DNA of 8,230 bases from Campylobacterales bacterium (GTDB lineage: Bacteria > Campylobacterota > Campylobacteria > Campylobacterales > Sulfurovaceae), in assembly GCA_014763905.1 (NCBI GenBank), contig JACXUN010000057.1:1-8230 (forward strand), read 5' to 3'. The position numbers were made by a program, and so were the translations under genes. This document shows, piece after piece, positions 1-7,244 of this stretch; the first letter of the stretch is position 1, and each line of letters opens with the position of its first letter. The notes below the pieces were generated by a model. That model was not told where the DNA came from and did no database searches. It saw only the letters and a list, made by a program, of their open reading frames with translations.

Positions 1-236
1 GACATCGTCGCATACTCATATCGCTCTTTTTTGCGGAAATACCAGAAGAGTAAAATCGACGGGATCAGATACCATTCACTCTTACCCAGATGGGTGATTG
101 CTTTGAAAAAGTGTTGAATATCGGGAGAATTCAAAGTATAAAAATAGGTAGCAATGGCTCTATCGGCATAGAGATAAAGCAGTACGGTTATCACAACGGT
201 GAGGATAAAAAAGATAATGTATCTCGGTTGAATCAT
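1..236 (-). CDS. PAP2-family membrane phosphatase, N-terminal fragment (cut by window edge)
   Basis: The minus strand is open from an ATG at 236-234 to the left edge, giving the first 78 residues of a protein with no stop in the window. It starts MIQPRYIIFFILTVV, with a hydrophobic membrane helix at about residues 6-24. A stretch including FFKAITHLGKSEWYLIPS (about 43-60) leads into a second hydrophobic segment (ILLFWYF) and a basic turn. This pattern of helix, short periplasmic part and 'hxxLGxxxW' segment is typical of the N-terminus of PAP2 (type 2 phosphatidic acid phosphatase) proteins, including lipid A phosphatase-like ones. The catalytic KxxxxxxRP and later histidine motifs would lie outside the window, so activity and substrate cannot be judged. 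AGG at 245-243 is a ribosome-binding site 6 bases before the chosen ATG. Another ATG at 240 opens only a short frame. The gene diverges from the cvpA-fur cluster. Confidence 0.72.
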   Translation of the reverse strand, partial: MIQPRYIIFFILTVVITVLLYLYADRAIATYFYTLNSPDIQHFFKAITHLGKSEWYLIPSILLFWYFRKKERYEYATM

Positions 237-265
237 TCATAACCTAAAAAAATTTTAAAAATACT

Positions 266-271
266 ATCATA
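266..271 (-). promoter_or_regulatory. Candidate -10 box for the PAP2-like gene
   Basis: On the minus strand the hexamer TATGAT lies in an AT-rich stretch about 30 bases before the ATG at 236. This would give a leader of roughly 23 bases. There is no TG extension and no clear -35, so this is the weakest of the promoter calls here. Confidence 0.35.
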
Positions 272-326
272 TAGGGGCTAAATCTCACGTTAGATCAATA
301 ACATAAACTAATATCTATGTAGTTTT

Positions 327-335
327 TGATATAAT
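327..335 (+). promoter_or_regulatory. Extended -10 promoter for cvpA-fur-lysS
   Basis: TGATATAAT, preceded by a T-run (323-327), matches the extended -10 form used by the main sigma factor in Campylobacterota. No -35 hexamer is visible 16-18 bases upstream, as is usual in this phylum. Transcription would start near 342, leaving about 23 bases before the ATG at 365. The following genes are closely spaced and no other strong promoter is seen before lysS, so this probably drives cvpA, fur and lysS together. From memory, C. jejuni fur is also transcribed from promoters upstream of its neighbours. Confidence 0.7.
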
Positions 336-364
336 TTGCGAAAAATACAGGGGTGGCTGGCAAT

Positions 365-937
365 ATGGATTTCATTACATTTGATCTGATTATTATCGGA
401 CTGATTCTCTTCCTAAGTCTTAAGGGTTTAGTGAACGGATTTACAAAAGAGCTTTTCAATTTCATCGGACTGATCGGCGGGATTTTTGTGGCATCTCGCA
501 TGAATCTTCCTGTCGGTCAATTTATCAATGAGAATCTCTACCCTATCACCAATGAACCGGCTCTCAAACTGATCGGATTTGTTGCGACTCTTTTGATAAT
601 CTGGGTGATTTTCAGCCTCATTGCCTCACTGTTTAACCGATACCAAGCAGAGGAGCCAAACTTCTTTAGCCGGCTACTGGGATATGTGATGACTTCGCTT
701 CGATATGTGGCGGTTTTTGCTTTGATTGTGGTCGGAATTCAAAAGTCTGAGTTTTTGACACAAAAACTTCAGCCTTATTATCAAGACAGTGTTCTCTTTC
801 CGACATTGAGTGAGGCAGGAAGCCTGTTACTCAATGTCGAAGCAAGAGAAGCAACCACTGCTGCGGAAGCCAATCAAACCAAAGAGAAACCGATCAACCT
901 TAATTTTAAAATCGATGAGAACCAGACACAGCTGTAA
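365..937 (+). CDS. CvpA family inner-membrane protein
   Basis: The product is 190 residues with about four membrane helices (roughly 5-22, 29-46, 67-91 and 107-125) and a polar tail (about 155-190). The first helix and loop, ending in LKGLVNGFTKEL, and the later SRLLGYVMTSLRY segment before the last helix are typical of the CvpA (colicin V production) family. E. coli CvpA is needed for colicin V production, and its general role is still unclear. I chose the ATG at 365 over an in-frame GTG at 353. AGGGG (350-354) is well placed as a ribosome-binding site for 365, while the GTG would start only about 11 bases from the predicted transcript start and has no such site. Its stop is 8 bases before fur, and it matches the position of Cj0399/HP0181 in relatives. 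The family call is firm and the function unknown. Confidence 0.88.
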   Translation: MDFITFDLIIIGLILFLSLKGLVNGFTKELFNFIGLIGGIFVASRMNLPVGQFINENLYPITNEPALKLIGFVATLLIIWVIFSLIASLFNRYQAEEPNFFSRLLGYVMTSLRYVAVFALIVVGIQKSEFLTQKLQPYYQDSVLFPTLSEAGSLLLNVEAREATTAAEANQTKEKPINLNFKIDENQTQL

Positions 938-945
938 GGCATACG

Positions 946-1407
946 ATGCTTAAACATACCCCCAGCTACGAGGAAGTGCTTCAGAATTTCAAAAAACTGC
1001 TCCGCTCCAATAATCTCAAACAGACCAAGCAGCGAGAGCTGATCTTGGAGATTATTTACAGTAATCGCGGACATTTTACCCCTGAAGATATCTATAATCT
1101 GATCAAAGAGAGTCATGCCAATGTCAAACTGGGCATTGCCACGGTTTATCGAACGCTCTCTTTGCTCGAAGAGGCGAATATCGTCAGCTCTATCTCTTTT
1201 GGGGTTCAGGGCAAAAAATATGAGTTTGGACTCAAAAATCACCATGATCATCTGGTATGCAGCGAATGCGGGGCGATCGAAGAGTTTATCGATGAGTTTA
1301 TCGAAAAACGGCAAGAGCTAATTGCCAAACAACATCACTTCAAAATAACCAATCATATCATGAAGATTACCGGTATTTGTGAAGCGTGTCAAAAAAAACC
1401 GAAATAA
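946..1407 (+). CDS. fur: Ferric uptake regulator Fur
   Basis: This 153-residue protein is a metal-responsive DNA-binding repressor of iron uptake and storage genes. The N-terminal winged helix-turn-helix (about 10-95) includes LKQTKQRELIL and the recognition-helix region GIATVYRTLSLLEEA (63-77), a Fur-family hallmark. The C-terminal dimerisation and metal-binding half has HHDHLVC (99-105), a CxxC pair at C105/C108 and a second pair at C145/C148 (CEAC). These pairs are the usual structural zinc site of Fur, while H99-H102 and nearby acidic residues belong to the regulatory metal site. Length is close to Campylobacter Fur, whose motifs it resembles more than those of PerR. A start at 946 is supported by AAGG (936-939), which overlaps the cvpA stop and suggests translational coupling. 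I saw no convincing Fur box in the upstream promoter region, so autoregulation is not supported. Confidence 0.95.
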   Translation: MLKHTPSYEEVLQNFKKLLRSNNLKQTKQRELILEIIYSNRGHFTPEDIYNLIKESHANVKLGIATVYRTLSLLEEANIVSSISFGVQGKKYEFGLKNHHDHLVCSECGAIEEFIDEFIEKRQELIAKQHHFKITNHIMKITGICEACQKKPK

Positions 1408-1434
1408 ATTACTATTATACAAAAGGGAGAAGTC

Positions 1435-3093
1435 TTGATATTTGACAATCAATATATTCAAGAGCGAATTAAAAAAACAGAAGCATTGCGAGAGATGGGT
1501 ATCAACCCCTATCCGAACCAGGTAACCAAAGGAACCCTATCCAGCGTTTTCTTTGATGAGTGTGCCTATCTCCAAGAGATCGATGACGAAGAGAAAAAAG
1601 ATGAGAGTAAAAGTTATACTCTAACGGGACGTATTAAATTTATCCGTATTATGGGAAAAGCTGCTTTTGCCAAAATCCAAGACAGCCAAGGGATCGTACA
1701 AGTTTACTATAACCGTGACGATTTGCCGGAGGGATATTATAACCAGATCAAAAAGCTCTATGAAGTGGGTGACTTGATTGAAGCAACCGGATTTCCGTTT
1801 GTCACCCAAACCGGTGAGCTGACCCTGCACTGTAAAGCAATCAAAATTGTCTCCAAAGCAATCTCTCCGTTACCGGAGAAGTTCCACGGACTCCAAGATC
1901 ATGAGCTGCGATACCGACAACGTTATCTTGATATGATTATGAATCCGGAAGTAACCGAAAACTTTATGATGCGATCCAAAATCGTCTCGTTGATTCGACG
2001 TTTCTTTGAAGAGAAAAGCTTCTTAGAGGTCGAAACACCGATGATGCACCCGATCCCGGGGGGAGCCAATGCCCGTCCGTTTATTACCCACCACAATGCA
2101 CTAGGGATCGACCGATATCTCAGAATTGCACCGGAACTTTATCTCAAACGACTCATTATCGGGGGAATGGAAGCGGTTTTTGAAATCAACCGAAACTTTA
2201 GAAATGAGGGGATGGATCATACGCATAACCCTGAGTTTACCATGTTGGAATTCTACTGGGCGTACCACCGTTACACTCATTTGATGGAGATTACCGAAGA
2301 GCTGTTTGAGTATCTCTTTACACATTTGGGATTGGATAAAACTTTGACCTATGGAGAGCATGAGATTGATTTCAGCACTCCGTTTGCCAAAATTCCGTAT
2401 ATTGAATCGTTAACCACCATCGGTGGAGTACCAGCTGATGTGGCAATTGACCAAGAGAAAGCGTTGGAGTATCTTAAAAAACATCATATCAAAGTCGATA
2501 AAAATTTGACATTGGGATATCTCCAAGCCGAACTCTTTGATGAGTTTGTCGAAAGCAAACTGATTAATCCGACCTTCATTACCGATTTCCCGATCGATAT
2601 CTCTCCATTGGCACGGCGAAGCGATGATAATCCGGATATTGCGGAGCGATTTGAGTTGTTTATTGCCGGGAAAGAGATCGCCAACGGATTCAGTGAGTTG
2701 AACGATCCAATCGATCAATATGAGCGGTTCAAAGGTCAAGTCGCCGCCAAAGAGGCAACCGGTGACGACGAAACGATGCATATGGATACTGACTATGTCA
2801 AAGCCCTCAGCTACGGTATGGCACCGACTGCCGGAGAGGGAATCGGTATCGACCGATTGGTTATGATGCTGACCAACAAACACTCAATTAGGGATGTACT
2901 GCTCTTCCCGGCTATGAAACCGGAAGCACCGCAAATTGAAGCTGTTTCTAATAGTGGTGATGAAGTCAAATGTAAAAAATGCGGCTATGCTCACGCCGAC
3001 GAACTCAAACCGGCAAAAAAAGGCAAAGGCTACTTCTGTATCGACGGAGCTGCCTGTAAAAGACGAGTTGAAGATAGCGATATCTCTCGTTAA
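1435..3093 (+). CDS. lysS: Lysine-tRNA ligase (class II) with a C-terminal four-cysteine extension
   Basis: Class II lysyl-tRNA synthetase, which charges tRNA-Lys with lysine using ATP in the cytoplasm. The N-terminal OB-fold that binds the anticodon spans about 60-145 ([17 protein letters not shown]). The catalytic core follows: motif 1 around [15 protein letters not shown] (196-210), motif 2 in [20 protein letters not shown] (249-268), and motif 3 [13 protein letters not shown] (467-479) with its invariant arginine R474. A normal enzyme ends about at LLFPAMKP (residue 496; E. coli LysS is 505 aa). This one is 552 aa and carries about 55 extra residues with cysteines C513, C516, C535 and C541, suggestive of a small zinc ribbon. 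The start is TTG at 1435, with GGGAG (1425-1429) 5 bases upstream. It lies 27 bases after fur and is probably read from the same transcript. Confidence 0.96.
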   Translation: MIFDNQYIQERIKKTEALREMGINPYPNQVTKGTLSSVFFDECAYLQEIDDEEKKDESKSYTLTGRIKFIRIMGKAAFAKIQDSQGIVQVYYNRDDLPEGYYNQIKKLYEVGDLIEATGFPFVTQTGELTLHCKAIKIVSKAISPLPEKFHGLQDHELRYRQRYLDMIMNPEVTENFMMRSKIVSLIRRFFEEKSFLEVETPMMHPIPGGANARPFITHHNALGIDRYLRIAPELYLKRLIIGGMEAVFEINRNFRNEGMDHTHNPEFTMLEFYWAYHRYTHLMEITEELFEYLFTHLGLDKTLTYGEHEIDFSTPFAKIPYIESLTTIGGVPADVAIDQEKALEYLKKHHIKVDKNLTLGYLQAELFDEFVESKLINPTFITDFPIDISPLARRSDDNPDIAERFELFIAGKEIANGFSELNDPIDQYERFKGQVAAKEATGDDETMHMDTDYVKALSYGMAPTAGEGIGIDRLVMMLTNKHSIRDVLLFPAMKPEAPQIEAVSNSGDEVKCKKCGYAHADELKPAKKGKGYFCIDGAACKRRVEDSDISR

Positions 3094-3111
3094 TCGAAAC
3101 TGCTTTTAACT

Positions 3112-3136
3112 CGTTCCCACGTTACACGTGGGAACG
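3112..3136 (+). repeat. REP-like perfect palindrome between lysS and glyA
   Basis: CGTTCCCACGT and ACGTGGGAACG form a perfect 11-bp stem around a TAC loop, followed by GCATACGGG. No T-run follows on either strand, so it does not look like an intrinsic terminator. From memory, a GTTCCCACG...CGTGGGAA palindrome followed by GCATAC is a widely scattered extragenic repeat in many proteobacteria, of the REP type mobilised by RAYT (TnpA-REP) transposases. The hairpin is certain. The repeat family is my recollection and its copy number in this genome is unknown. Confidence 0.75.
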
Positions 3137-3196
3137 CATACGGGAATATAATATCAAATTTAACCTAACCACATCACGGTGTCTTTAAGTTAAACT

Positions 3197-3205
3197 TGTT
3201 ATAAA
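3197..3205 (+). promoter_or_regulatory. Extended -10 promoter for glyA
   Basis: TGTTATAAA gives a TGn extension plus a TATAAA box, with no -35 visible. Transcription would begin near 3212, about 20 bases before the glyA start, with AAGGA (3223-3227) as the ribosome-binding site. A second TATAAT at 3147-3152, just downstream of the REP-like hairpin, lacks a TG extension and is a less likely alternative. Confidence 0.55.
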
Positions 3206-3232
3206 CAGAAATTTTTAACATAAAGGAAAACA

Positions 3233-4483
3233 ATGAGTTACGCAATGCAGACATTTGATCCGGAAATCTTTGAAGCGATCAACCATGAGTTAGAGAGACA
3301 AACCAACCACTTAGAGATGATTGCCAGTGAGAATTTCACGATCCCGGCGGTCATGGAAGCAATGGGTTCGGTTTTTACGAATAAATATGCTGAGGGATAC
3401 CCGTATAAACGATACTACGGCGGATGCGAACATGCCGATACCGTCGAGCAACTAGCTATCGATAGAGCGTGTCAACTTTTTGGATGTAACTTTGCCAATG
3501 TACAGCCACACTCAGGAAGCCAAGCCAACGGTGCCGTTTATGCGGCTCTACTCCAAGCGGGTGATAAAATCTTAGGAATGGATTTAAGCCACGGAGGTCA
3601 CTTAACACACGGTTCCAAAGTCAGCTTCTCCGGGAAAAACTACCAAAGCTTCACTTACGGTGTAGAGATGGACGGATATATCAACTATGACAAAGTGATG
3701 GAGATTGCCAAAACCGTTCAACCGAAAATCATTGTGTGCGGGGCTTCAGCCTATGCGCGTGTTATTGATTTTGCGAAATTTAGAGAGATTGCTGATGCGG
3801 TCGGTGCTTATCTATTAGCCGATATTGCCCACATTGCCGGTCTGGTTTGTGCTAATGAGCATCCAAGTCCATTCCCTCACGCTGATGTCGTGACTACAAC
3901 GACACACAAGACATTGGCTGGACCACGAGGCGGTATGATCATGTGTAATGATGAGGATATCGCCAAGAAGATCAACTCAGCGATCTTCCCGGGACTCCAA
4001 GGCGGACCGCTGGTTCATGTGATTGCGGCAAAAGCCGTCGGATTCAAACACAATCTTAGTCCGGAGTGGAAAGTCTATGCCAAGCAGGTCAAAACCAATG
4101 CCAAAGTACTTGCCGATGTCCTAATCGAGCGTGGATTCAATCTGGTCAGTAACGGAACCGATAACCATCTTATCCTCGTATCCTTACTTGATCGAGACTT
4201 CTCCGGAAAAGATGCCGATGCGGCTCTTGGAGCAGCGGGAATTACGGTCAATAAAAACACCGTTCCAGGAGAGACACGAAGCCCGTTTGTCACCTCCGGT
4301 ATCCGAGTCGGTGCTGCGGCATTGACCAGCAGAGGAATGAAAGAGGCGGAATTTAAGATCATCGCCAACAAAATCGCCGATGTGCTTGACAATATCCATG
4401 ACAGTGAGCTTCATGCCGCAATCAAAGAAGAGATGAAAGAGCTTGCCTCCAATTTTGTCATCTACAATAAAGCCATCTACTAA
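3233..4483 (+). CDS. glyA: Serine hydroxymethyltransferase
   Basis: This PLP enzyme converts serine and tetrahydrofolate to glycine and 5,10-methylenetetrahydrofolate, the main source of cellular one-carbon units. At 416 residues it has the normal bacterial length. Family landmarks are ASENF (31-35), [18 protein letters not shown] (52-69), [10 protein letters not shown] (90-99), LADIAHIAG (195-203, with D197 and H200 beside the cofactor), and [14 protein letters not shown] (221-234). K226 there is the Schiff-base lysine. The C-terminal domain contains the substrate-carboxylate arginine R358 in SGIRVG. I chose ATG 3233 because AAGGA lies 5 bases before it; an in-frame ATG at 3245 is less well placed. 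The gene has its own likely promoter and is followed after 2 bases by the DUF1882 gene, as in Campylobacter and Helicobacter. Confidence 0.97.
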   Translation: MSYAMQTFDPEIFEAINHELERQTNHLEMIASENFTIPAVMEAMGSVFTNKYAEGYPYKRYYGGCEHADTVEQLAIDRACQLFGCNFANVQPHSGSQANGAVYAALLQAGDKILGMDLSHGGHLTHGSKVSFSGKNYQSFTYGVEMDGYINYDKVMEIAKTVQPKIIVCGASAYARVIDFAKFREIADAVGAYLLADIAHIAGLVCANEHPSPFPHADVVTTTTHKTLAGPRGGMIMCNDEDIAKKINSAIFPGLQGGPLVHVIAAKAVGFKHNLSPEWKVYAKQVKTNAKVLADVLIERGFNLVSNGTDNHLILVSLLDRDFSGKDADAALGAAGITVNKNTVPGETRSPFVTSGIRVGAAALTSRGMKEAEFKIIANKIADVLDNIHDSELHAAIKEEMKELASNFVIYNKAIY

Positions 4484-4485
4484 TT

Positions 4486-4986
4486 TTGAAATTGACGATT
4501 TTTGATCTCACATTTGATATAGAGGGTTACTATATTAAGAGAGAGTCAATTGTAGAGAAGATCACCGTCAACACTCGAACCCTCTACAGTCGTTTTGAAG
4601 CCATGAGCGGTATCCCCTCAGAGGAGCTGATCAAACTGCATCTAAAAGGTGAGGTGGTTCTGGCTCTACCGTTGGTTAACAACGACTGTGTACCTTATAT
4701 TGTTTTAGAATATGAGCGGGAAGAGAGCAATCGATACTATCATCTCATCAAACATCTGTTGAAGTCAATCGGTATTGAGACCTTTTATACCTATCAGAGT
4801 TCACGAGTCAATCATGTGCAAATTTTTATCCCCAGATTAAATTTACCGCTTCAGCAAGCTTATACAGAGGTGGAAAAAATCAAACACCTGTTAGAGCTTA
4901 AGTCAACCAAAAGATGTAAATTCTATCCAGATAAAAATTTGCCAAAAAACTACAATAAAATAACACTTCCCCTTAAAAAAATGTGA
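4486..4986 (+). CDS. DUF1882 family protein of unknown function
   Basis: The product is 166 residues with no signal peptide or membrane helix, so probably cytoplasmic. It resembles the DUF1882 proteins found next to glyA in Campylobacterota (Cj0403, HP0184), chiefly in the N-terminal part: GYYIKRESIVEKI (14-26) and RTLYSRFEAM (31-40), then LHLKGEVVLALPLV (51-64). The second half alternates predicted strands and helices: YIVLEYE (71-77), HLIKHLLKSIGIETFYTY (86-103), NHVQIFIP (109-116), and a conserved-looking end FYPDKNLPKNYNKITLPL (146-163). The start is TTG at 4486, 2 bases after the glyA stop. No good ribosome-binding site is visible and the next ATG is far inside, so translation is probably coupled to glyA. 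No activity can be assigned; a possible distant primase-like fold is raised as a finding. Confidence 0.82.
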   Translation: MKLTIFDLTFDIEGYYIKRESIVEKITVNTRTLYSRFEAMSGIPSEELIKLHLKGEVVLALPLVNNDCVPYIVLEYEREESNRYYHLIKHLLKSIGIETFYTYQSSRVNHVQIFIPRLNLPLQQAYTEVEKIKHLLELKSTKRCKFYPDKNLPKNYNKITLPLKKM

Positions 4987-5013
4987 TTTTACGGTATTAA
5001 GTAATCATTTTTG

Positions 5014-5022
5014 TGTTATACT
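5014..5022 (+). promoter_or_regulatory. Extended -10 promoter for the SPOR gene and trpE
   Basis: TGTTATACT, with a T-run just before it, is an extended -10 in the 62-base gap after the DUF1882 gene. The transcript would start near 5029, about 20 bases before the ATG at 5049. This argues against translation starting from the in-frame GTG at 5013, which lies within the promoter. trpE follows closely and could be on the same transcript. Confidence 0.65.
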
Positions 5023-5048
5023 TTGTGCAAAAAAAGCGGAGACCTATT

Positions 5049-5801
5049 ATGGAAAATAAAAATTTAAAGAACCTCGTCATCGACGAAAACGACAACAAGA
5101 AAAAGACTCAACTTAAGAATATTTTAACGCTTCTGGCACTGCTCTTTATTATTTTGGTTATCTCTATTGTTATTACCAAGCTGATTTTAGGTGAAAACAG
5201 TGATACAGCTATTGAAAAACCGATAGCAGTAGAATCAACGCAAGAAAATACTGAAACAGATACCAACAGCACTATCGCTTCAACCGTAACGGCTGCTGCG
5301 ACAACCGGTTTAGCTGTTGCTTCTTTAAATAGTAATGATGGTACAGCAACAACTACGCAACCCGCTATCGATGAACGCAACAATACCAAGCCAAAATCTA
5401 CTTCAAGCAGTAAAAATACGTTAAGAGACTATAGCAACAATAAAAAAGAAGTGGCTAAAACTTCAACTAAAACCAGCAGTTCAAGCTATGTCCAACCAAA
5501 ATACATTTCAACAACCGAACGAGCCAAAACGACAACAGCACCGGTGGCCAAAACAACCACTGAAACCAAGAACTATAATCCATCAAGAGGATACTATATC
5601 AAAGTAGGTGCTTACGAAGATCCAGCGGCTGCAATCGATAGAATCAAAGCAATTCAACTCAACTATCAAACCATCAAAAGCTCTGAAGGGTTAACCCGTG
5701 TACTTATCGGACCATTCTACAGCCAAAAAGATGCCGAAGATCATTTAGCCAAAGCCAAAGAGAGCGTCGCCAAAGATGCGTATATTACGAAGATTAAATA
5801 A
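5049..5801 (+). CDS. Membrane-anchored SPOR-domain protein
   Basis: This 250-residue protein has a bitopic layout: a short basic cytoplasmic end (1-24), one strong membrane helix (about 25-47, ILTLLALLFIILVISIVI), a long Thr/Ser/Ala/Lys-rich linker (about 50-178), and a C-terminal SPOR domain (about 181-250). The domain opens with GYYIKVGAYEDPAAA and contains TRVLIGPFYSQKDAE, the usual two-part SPOR signature. SPOR domains bind peptidoglycan stripped of stem peptides and often localise to division sites (FtsN, DamX and DedD in E. coli), so a periplasmic cell-wall role is expected. It matches the position of Cj0404/HP0185. The ATG at 5049 is preceded by GGAGA (5038-5042), 6 bases away. The low-complexity linker is disordered-looking and probably aligns poorly with orthologues. 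Confidence 0.9.
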   Translation: MENKNLKNLVIDENDNKKKTQLKNILTLLALLFIILVISIVITKLILGENSDTAIEKPIAVESTQENTETDTNSTIASTVTAAATTGLAVASLNSNDGTATTTQPAIDERNNTKPKSTSSSKNTLRDYSNNKKEVAKTSTKTSSSSYVQPKYISTTERAKTTTAPVAKTTTETKNYNPSRGYYIKVGAYEDPAAAIDRIKAIQLNYQTIKSSEGLTRVLIGPFYSQKDAEDHLAKAKESVAKDAYITKIK

Positions 5802-5808
5802 ATAGTCA

Positions 5809-7221
5809 ATGATAAAACAAATACTTTTTGACCACCTGACTCCCGTATCGGTCTATGGAGAGATACGTCATATATTTAAAGATGAAGTTACCATGCTCTT
5901 TGAGAGCGTGGTCAATAACAGTGACGGGAACTTCTCCTTTATCACGATCGGAGTCCAAGAGCGTATCAGCTATAAAAACAATGAGACCTACTACGCCCAC
6001 ACTAACGGTGAAGTTGAAGAGCTAGATATTGATCCCTTTAATTTTTTACAAGAGTACTATCGCAAACTTGATCAACAACACTTCAAAGAGAGAGCGTCTG
6101 AAGTAGGTTTTAATTTTACCGACGGATTTATCGGATTTATCGGTTATGATATGGTCAAAGTATTTGAACCGACACTCAAAAAAAGTATGGATGGGTTATA
6201 TGACCCGCTCAATACGCCGGATTTAGATTTAGTACGTCCTTCTATTATCTTAGCTTTCTCGCACAAGAACGCCCAGCTGACCATTATTCAAAATGATGAA
6301 AATTACGGTGAACAGCTTCAAGTTCTTGAAGGTATCCTTACTAGTTGCGTAAATCCTAAGCCGTTACAAGCCGCAAAACTAGAAGGTGAAGGCTCTTTCT
6401 GGATTGAAGAGGAACCATTTAAAGCCTTGGTCGATGAGTCCAAAGAGATGATCCGCAGCGGTGATATCTTCCAGATTCTCCTCTCCAACCGTTATACCCA
6501 GCCGGGTCATATCGACCCTTACAGTTTCTATCGATTATTACGATCTAAAAACCCTTCACCGTATCTCTTCCTACTTGATTATGAAGAATTTTCAATCTGC
6601 GGATCTTCCCCGGAAGTGATGGTTCGACTCAGTGATGGAGAGATTCTTCTACGACCGATCGCCGGTACGCGAAAACGAGGAAAAACCCATGCACGAGACA
6701 AAGAGCTGGAACTGGAAATGCTCAATGATCCCAAGGAGTGTGCGGAACATCTGATGCTCATCGATCTGGGACGCAATGACGTAGGACGTGTTGCCAAAAC
6801 CGGAACCGTCAAAGTCACGAAGATGATGCGGGTAGAGCGATACTCTCATGTGATGCATATGGTGAGTGACGTGGAGGCGGAGATCGCTGACAACAAAGAT
6901 ATGTTTGACCTCTTCCGAGCCACCTTTACTGCCGGAACCATGACCGGAGCCCCGAAGATTCGTGCGATGGAATTGATTGCTCAGTATGAGGGATTGAAGC
7001 GGGGATTCTATTCCGGTTCGATTGGATATTTTGCCTTTAACGGAGAGATGGACAGTTCAATTGCAATTCGTACGGCACTGATCAAACCCGATTCGATTAC
7101 ACTTCAAGCCGGAGCGGGAGTCGTTGCCGACTCTAAACCGGAGTTGGAATATCTGGAAGTCAAAAATAAGTTGGGAGCCTTACTCTCAACCATTAAAGAT
7201 ATGGAAAAACTTCCTTCTTAA
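5809..7221 (+). CDS. trpE: Anthranilate synthase component I
   Basis: Large subunit of anthranilate synthase, which makes anthranilate from chorismate using ammonia delivered by the TrpG glutaminase, the first committed step to tryptophan. At 470 residues it is near usual length. The N-terminal domain has TMLFES (28-33), corresponding to the LLES tryptophan-feedback motif. The chorismate-binding domain has LLSNRYTQ (224-231), LRPIAGTRKRG (281-291), DPKECAEHLMLIDLGRND (307-324), ERYSHVMHMVS (343-353), TFTAGTMTGAPKIRAMELI (372-390) and QAGAGVVADSKPELEYLE (433-450). The last and the AEH glutamate (E313) fit the magnesium-chorismate site. PIAGT, not PIKGT, favours TrpE over PabB. Start ATG 5809 lies 7 bases after the SPOR stop with no clear ribosome-binding site, suggesting coupling. 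No leader peptide or Trp-codon run is seen upstream, and no trpG is adjacent. Confidence 0.92.
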   Translation: MIKQILFDHLTPVSVYGEIRHIFKDEVTMLFESVVNNSDGNFSFITIGVQERISYKNNETYYAHTNGEVEELDIDPFNFLQEYYRKLDQQHFKERASEVGFNFTDGFIGFIGYDMVKVFEPTLKKSMDGLYDPLNTPDLDLVRPSIILAFSHKNAQLTIIQNDENYGEQLQVLEGILTSCVNPKPLQAAKLEGEGSFWIEEEPFKALVDESKEMIRSGDIFQILLSNRYTQPGHIDPYSFYRLLRSKNPSPYLFLLDYEEFSICGSSPEVMVRLSDGEILLRPIAGTRKRGKTHARDKELELEMLNDPKECAEHLMLIDLGRNDVGRVAKTGTVKVTKMMRVERYSHVMHMVSDVEAEIADNKDMFDLFRATFTAGTMTGAPKIRAMELIAQYEGLKRGFYSGSIGYFAFNGEMDSSIAIRTALIKPDSITLQAGAGVVADSKPELEYLEVKNKLGALLSTIKDMEKLPS

Positions 7222-7223
7222 AA

Positions 7224-7240
7224 AGTCGATTTTATCGACT
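7224..7240 (+). other. Short hairpin just after trpE
   Basis: AGTCGAT and ATCGACT form a 7-bp stem around TTT, starting three bases after the trpE stop. It is not followed by a T-run on the + strand, so it would be a poor terminator there. The T-run is on the minus-strand side, where no gene is read. It might mark or protect the 3' end of the trpE message. Confidence 0.3.
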
Positions 7241-7244
7241 CTAC

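Noticed and set aside
255..350. Fur box controlling the cvpA-fur promoter
   Set aside because: The region is AT-rich with only loose resemblance to GATAATGATAATCATTATC; no palindromic match could be supported.
353..364. Start of the CvpA-like protein at GTG 353
   Set aside because: No ribosome-binding site precedes it and it is too near the predicted transcript start; the ATG at 365 has AGGGG at a suitable distance.
874..1314. Long minus-strand open frame opposite fur
   Set aside because: It lies almost wholly antisense to a well-recognised Fur gene, has no family resemblance, and is explained by the coding pattern of the real gene.
1411..1420. Possible -10 (TATTAT) between fur and lysS
   Set aside because: It would place the transcript start within the lysS ribosome-binding site and has no TG extension; read-through from the cvpA promoter is more likely.
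2410..2883. 157-codon minus-strand open frame inside lysS
   Set aside because: It is antisense to conserved LysRS sequence including motif 3, with no recognisable protein features or ribosome-binding site.
3112..3136. Intrinsic terminator after lysS
   Set aside because: The stem is strong, but no T-run follows it on either strand.
5013..5048. Start of the SPOR protein at GTG 5013
   Set aside because: This codon lies inside the predicted extended -10 promoter, and the ATG at 5049 has a clear GGAGA site.
5809..7221. trpE as pabB (aminodeoxychorismate synthase)
   Set aside because: The PIAGT motif carries Ala where PabB enzymes have Lys, and the N-terminal FES feedback motif is present.
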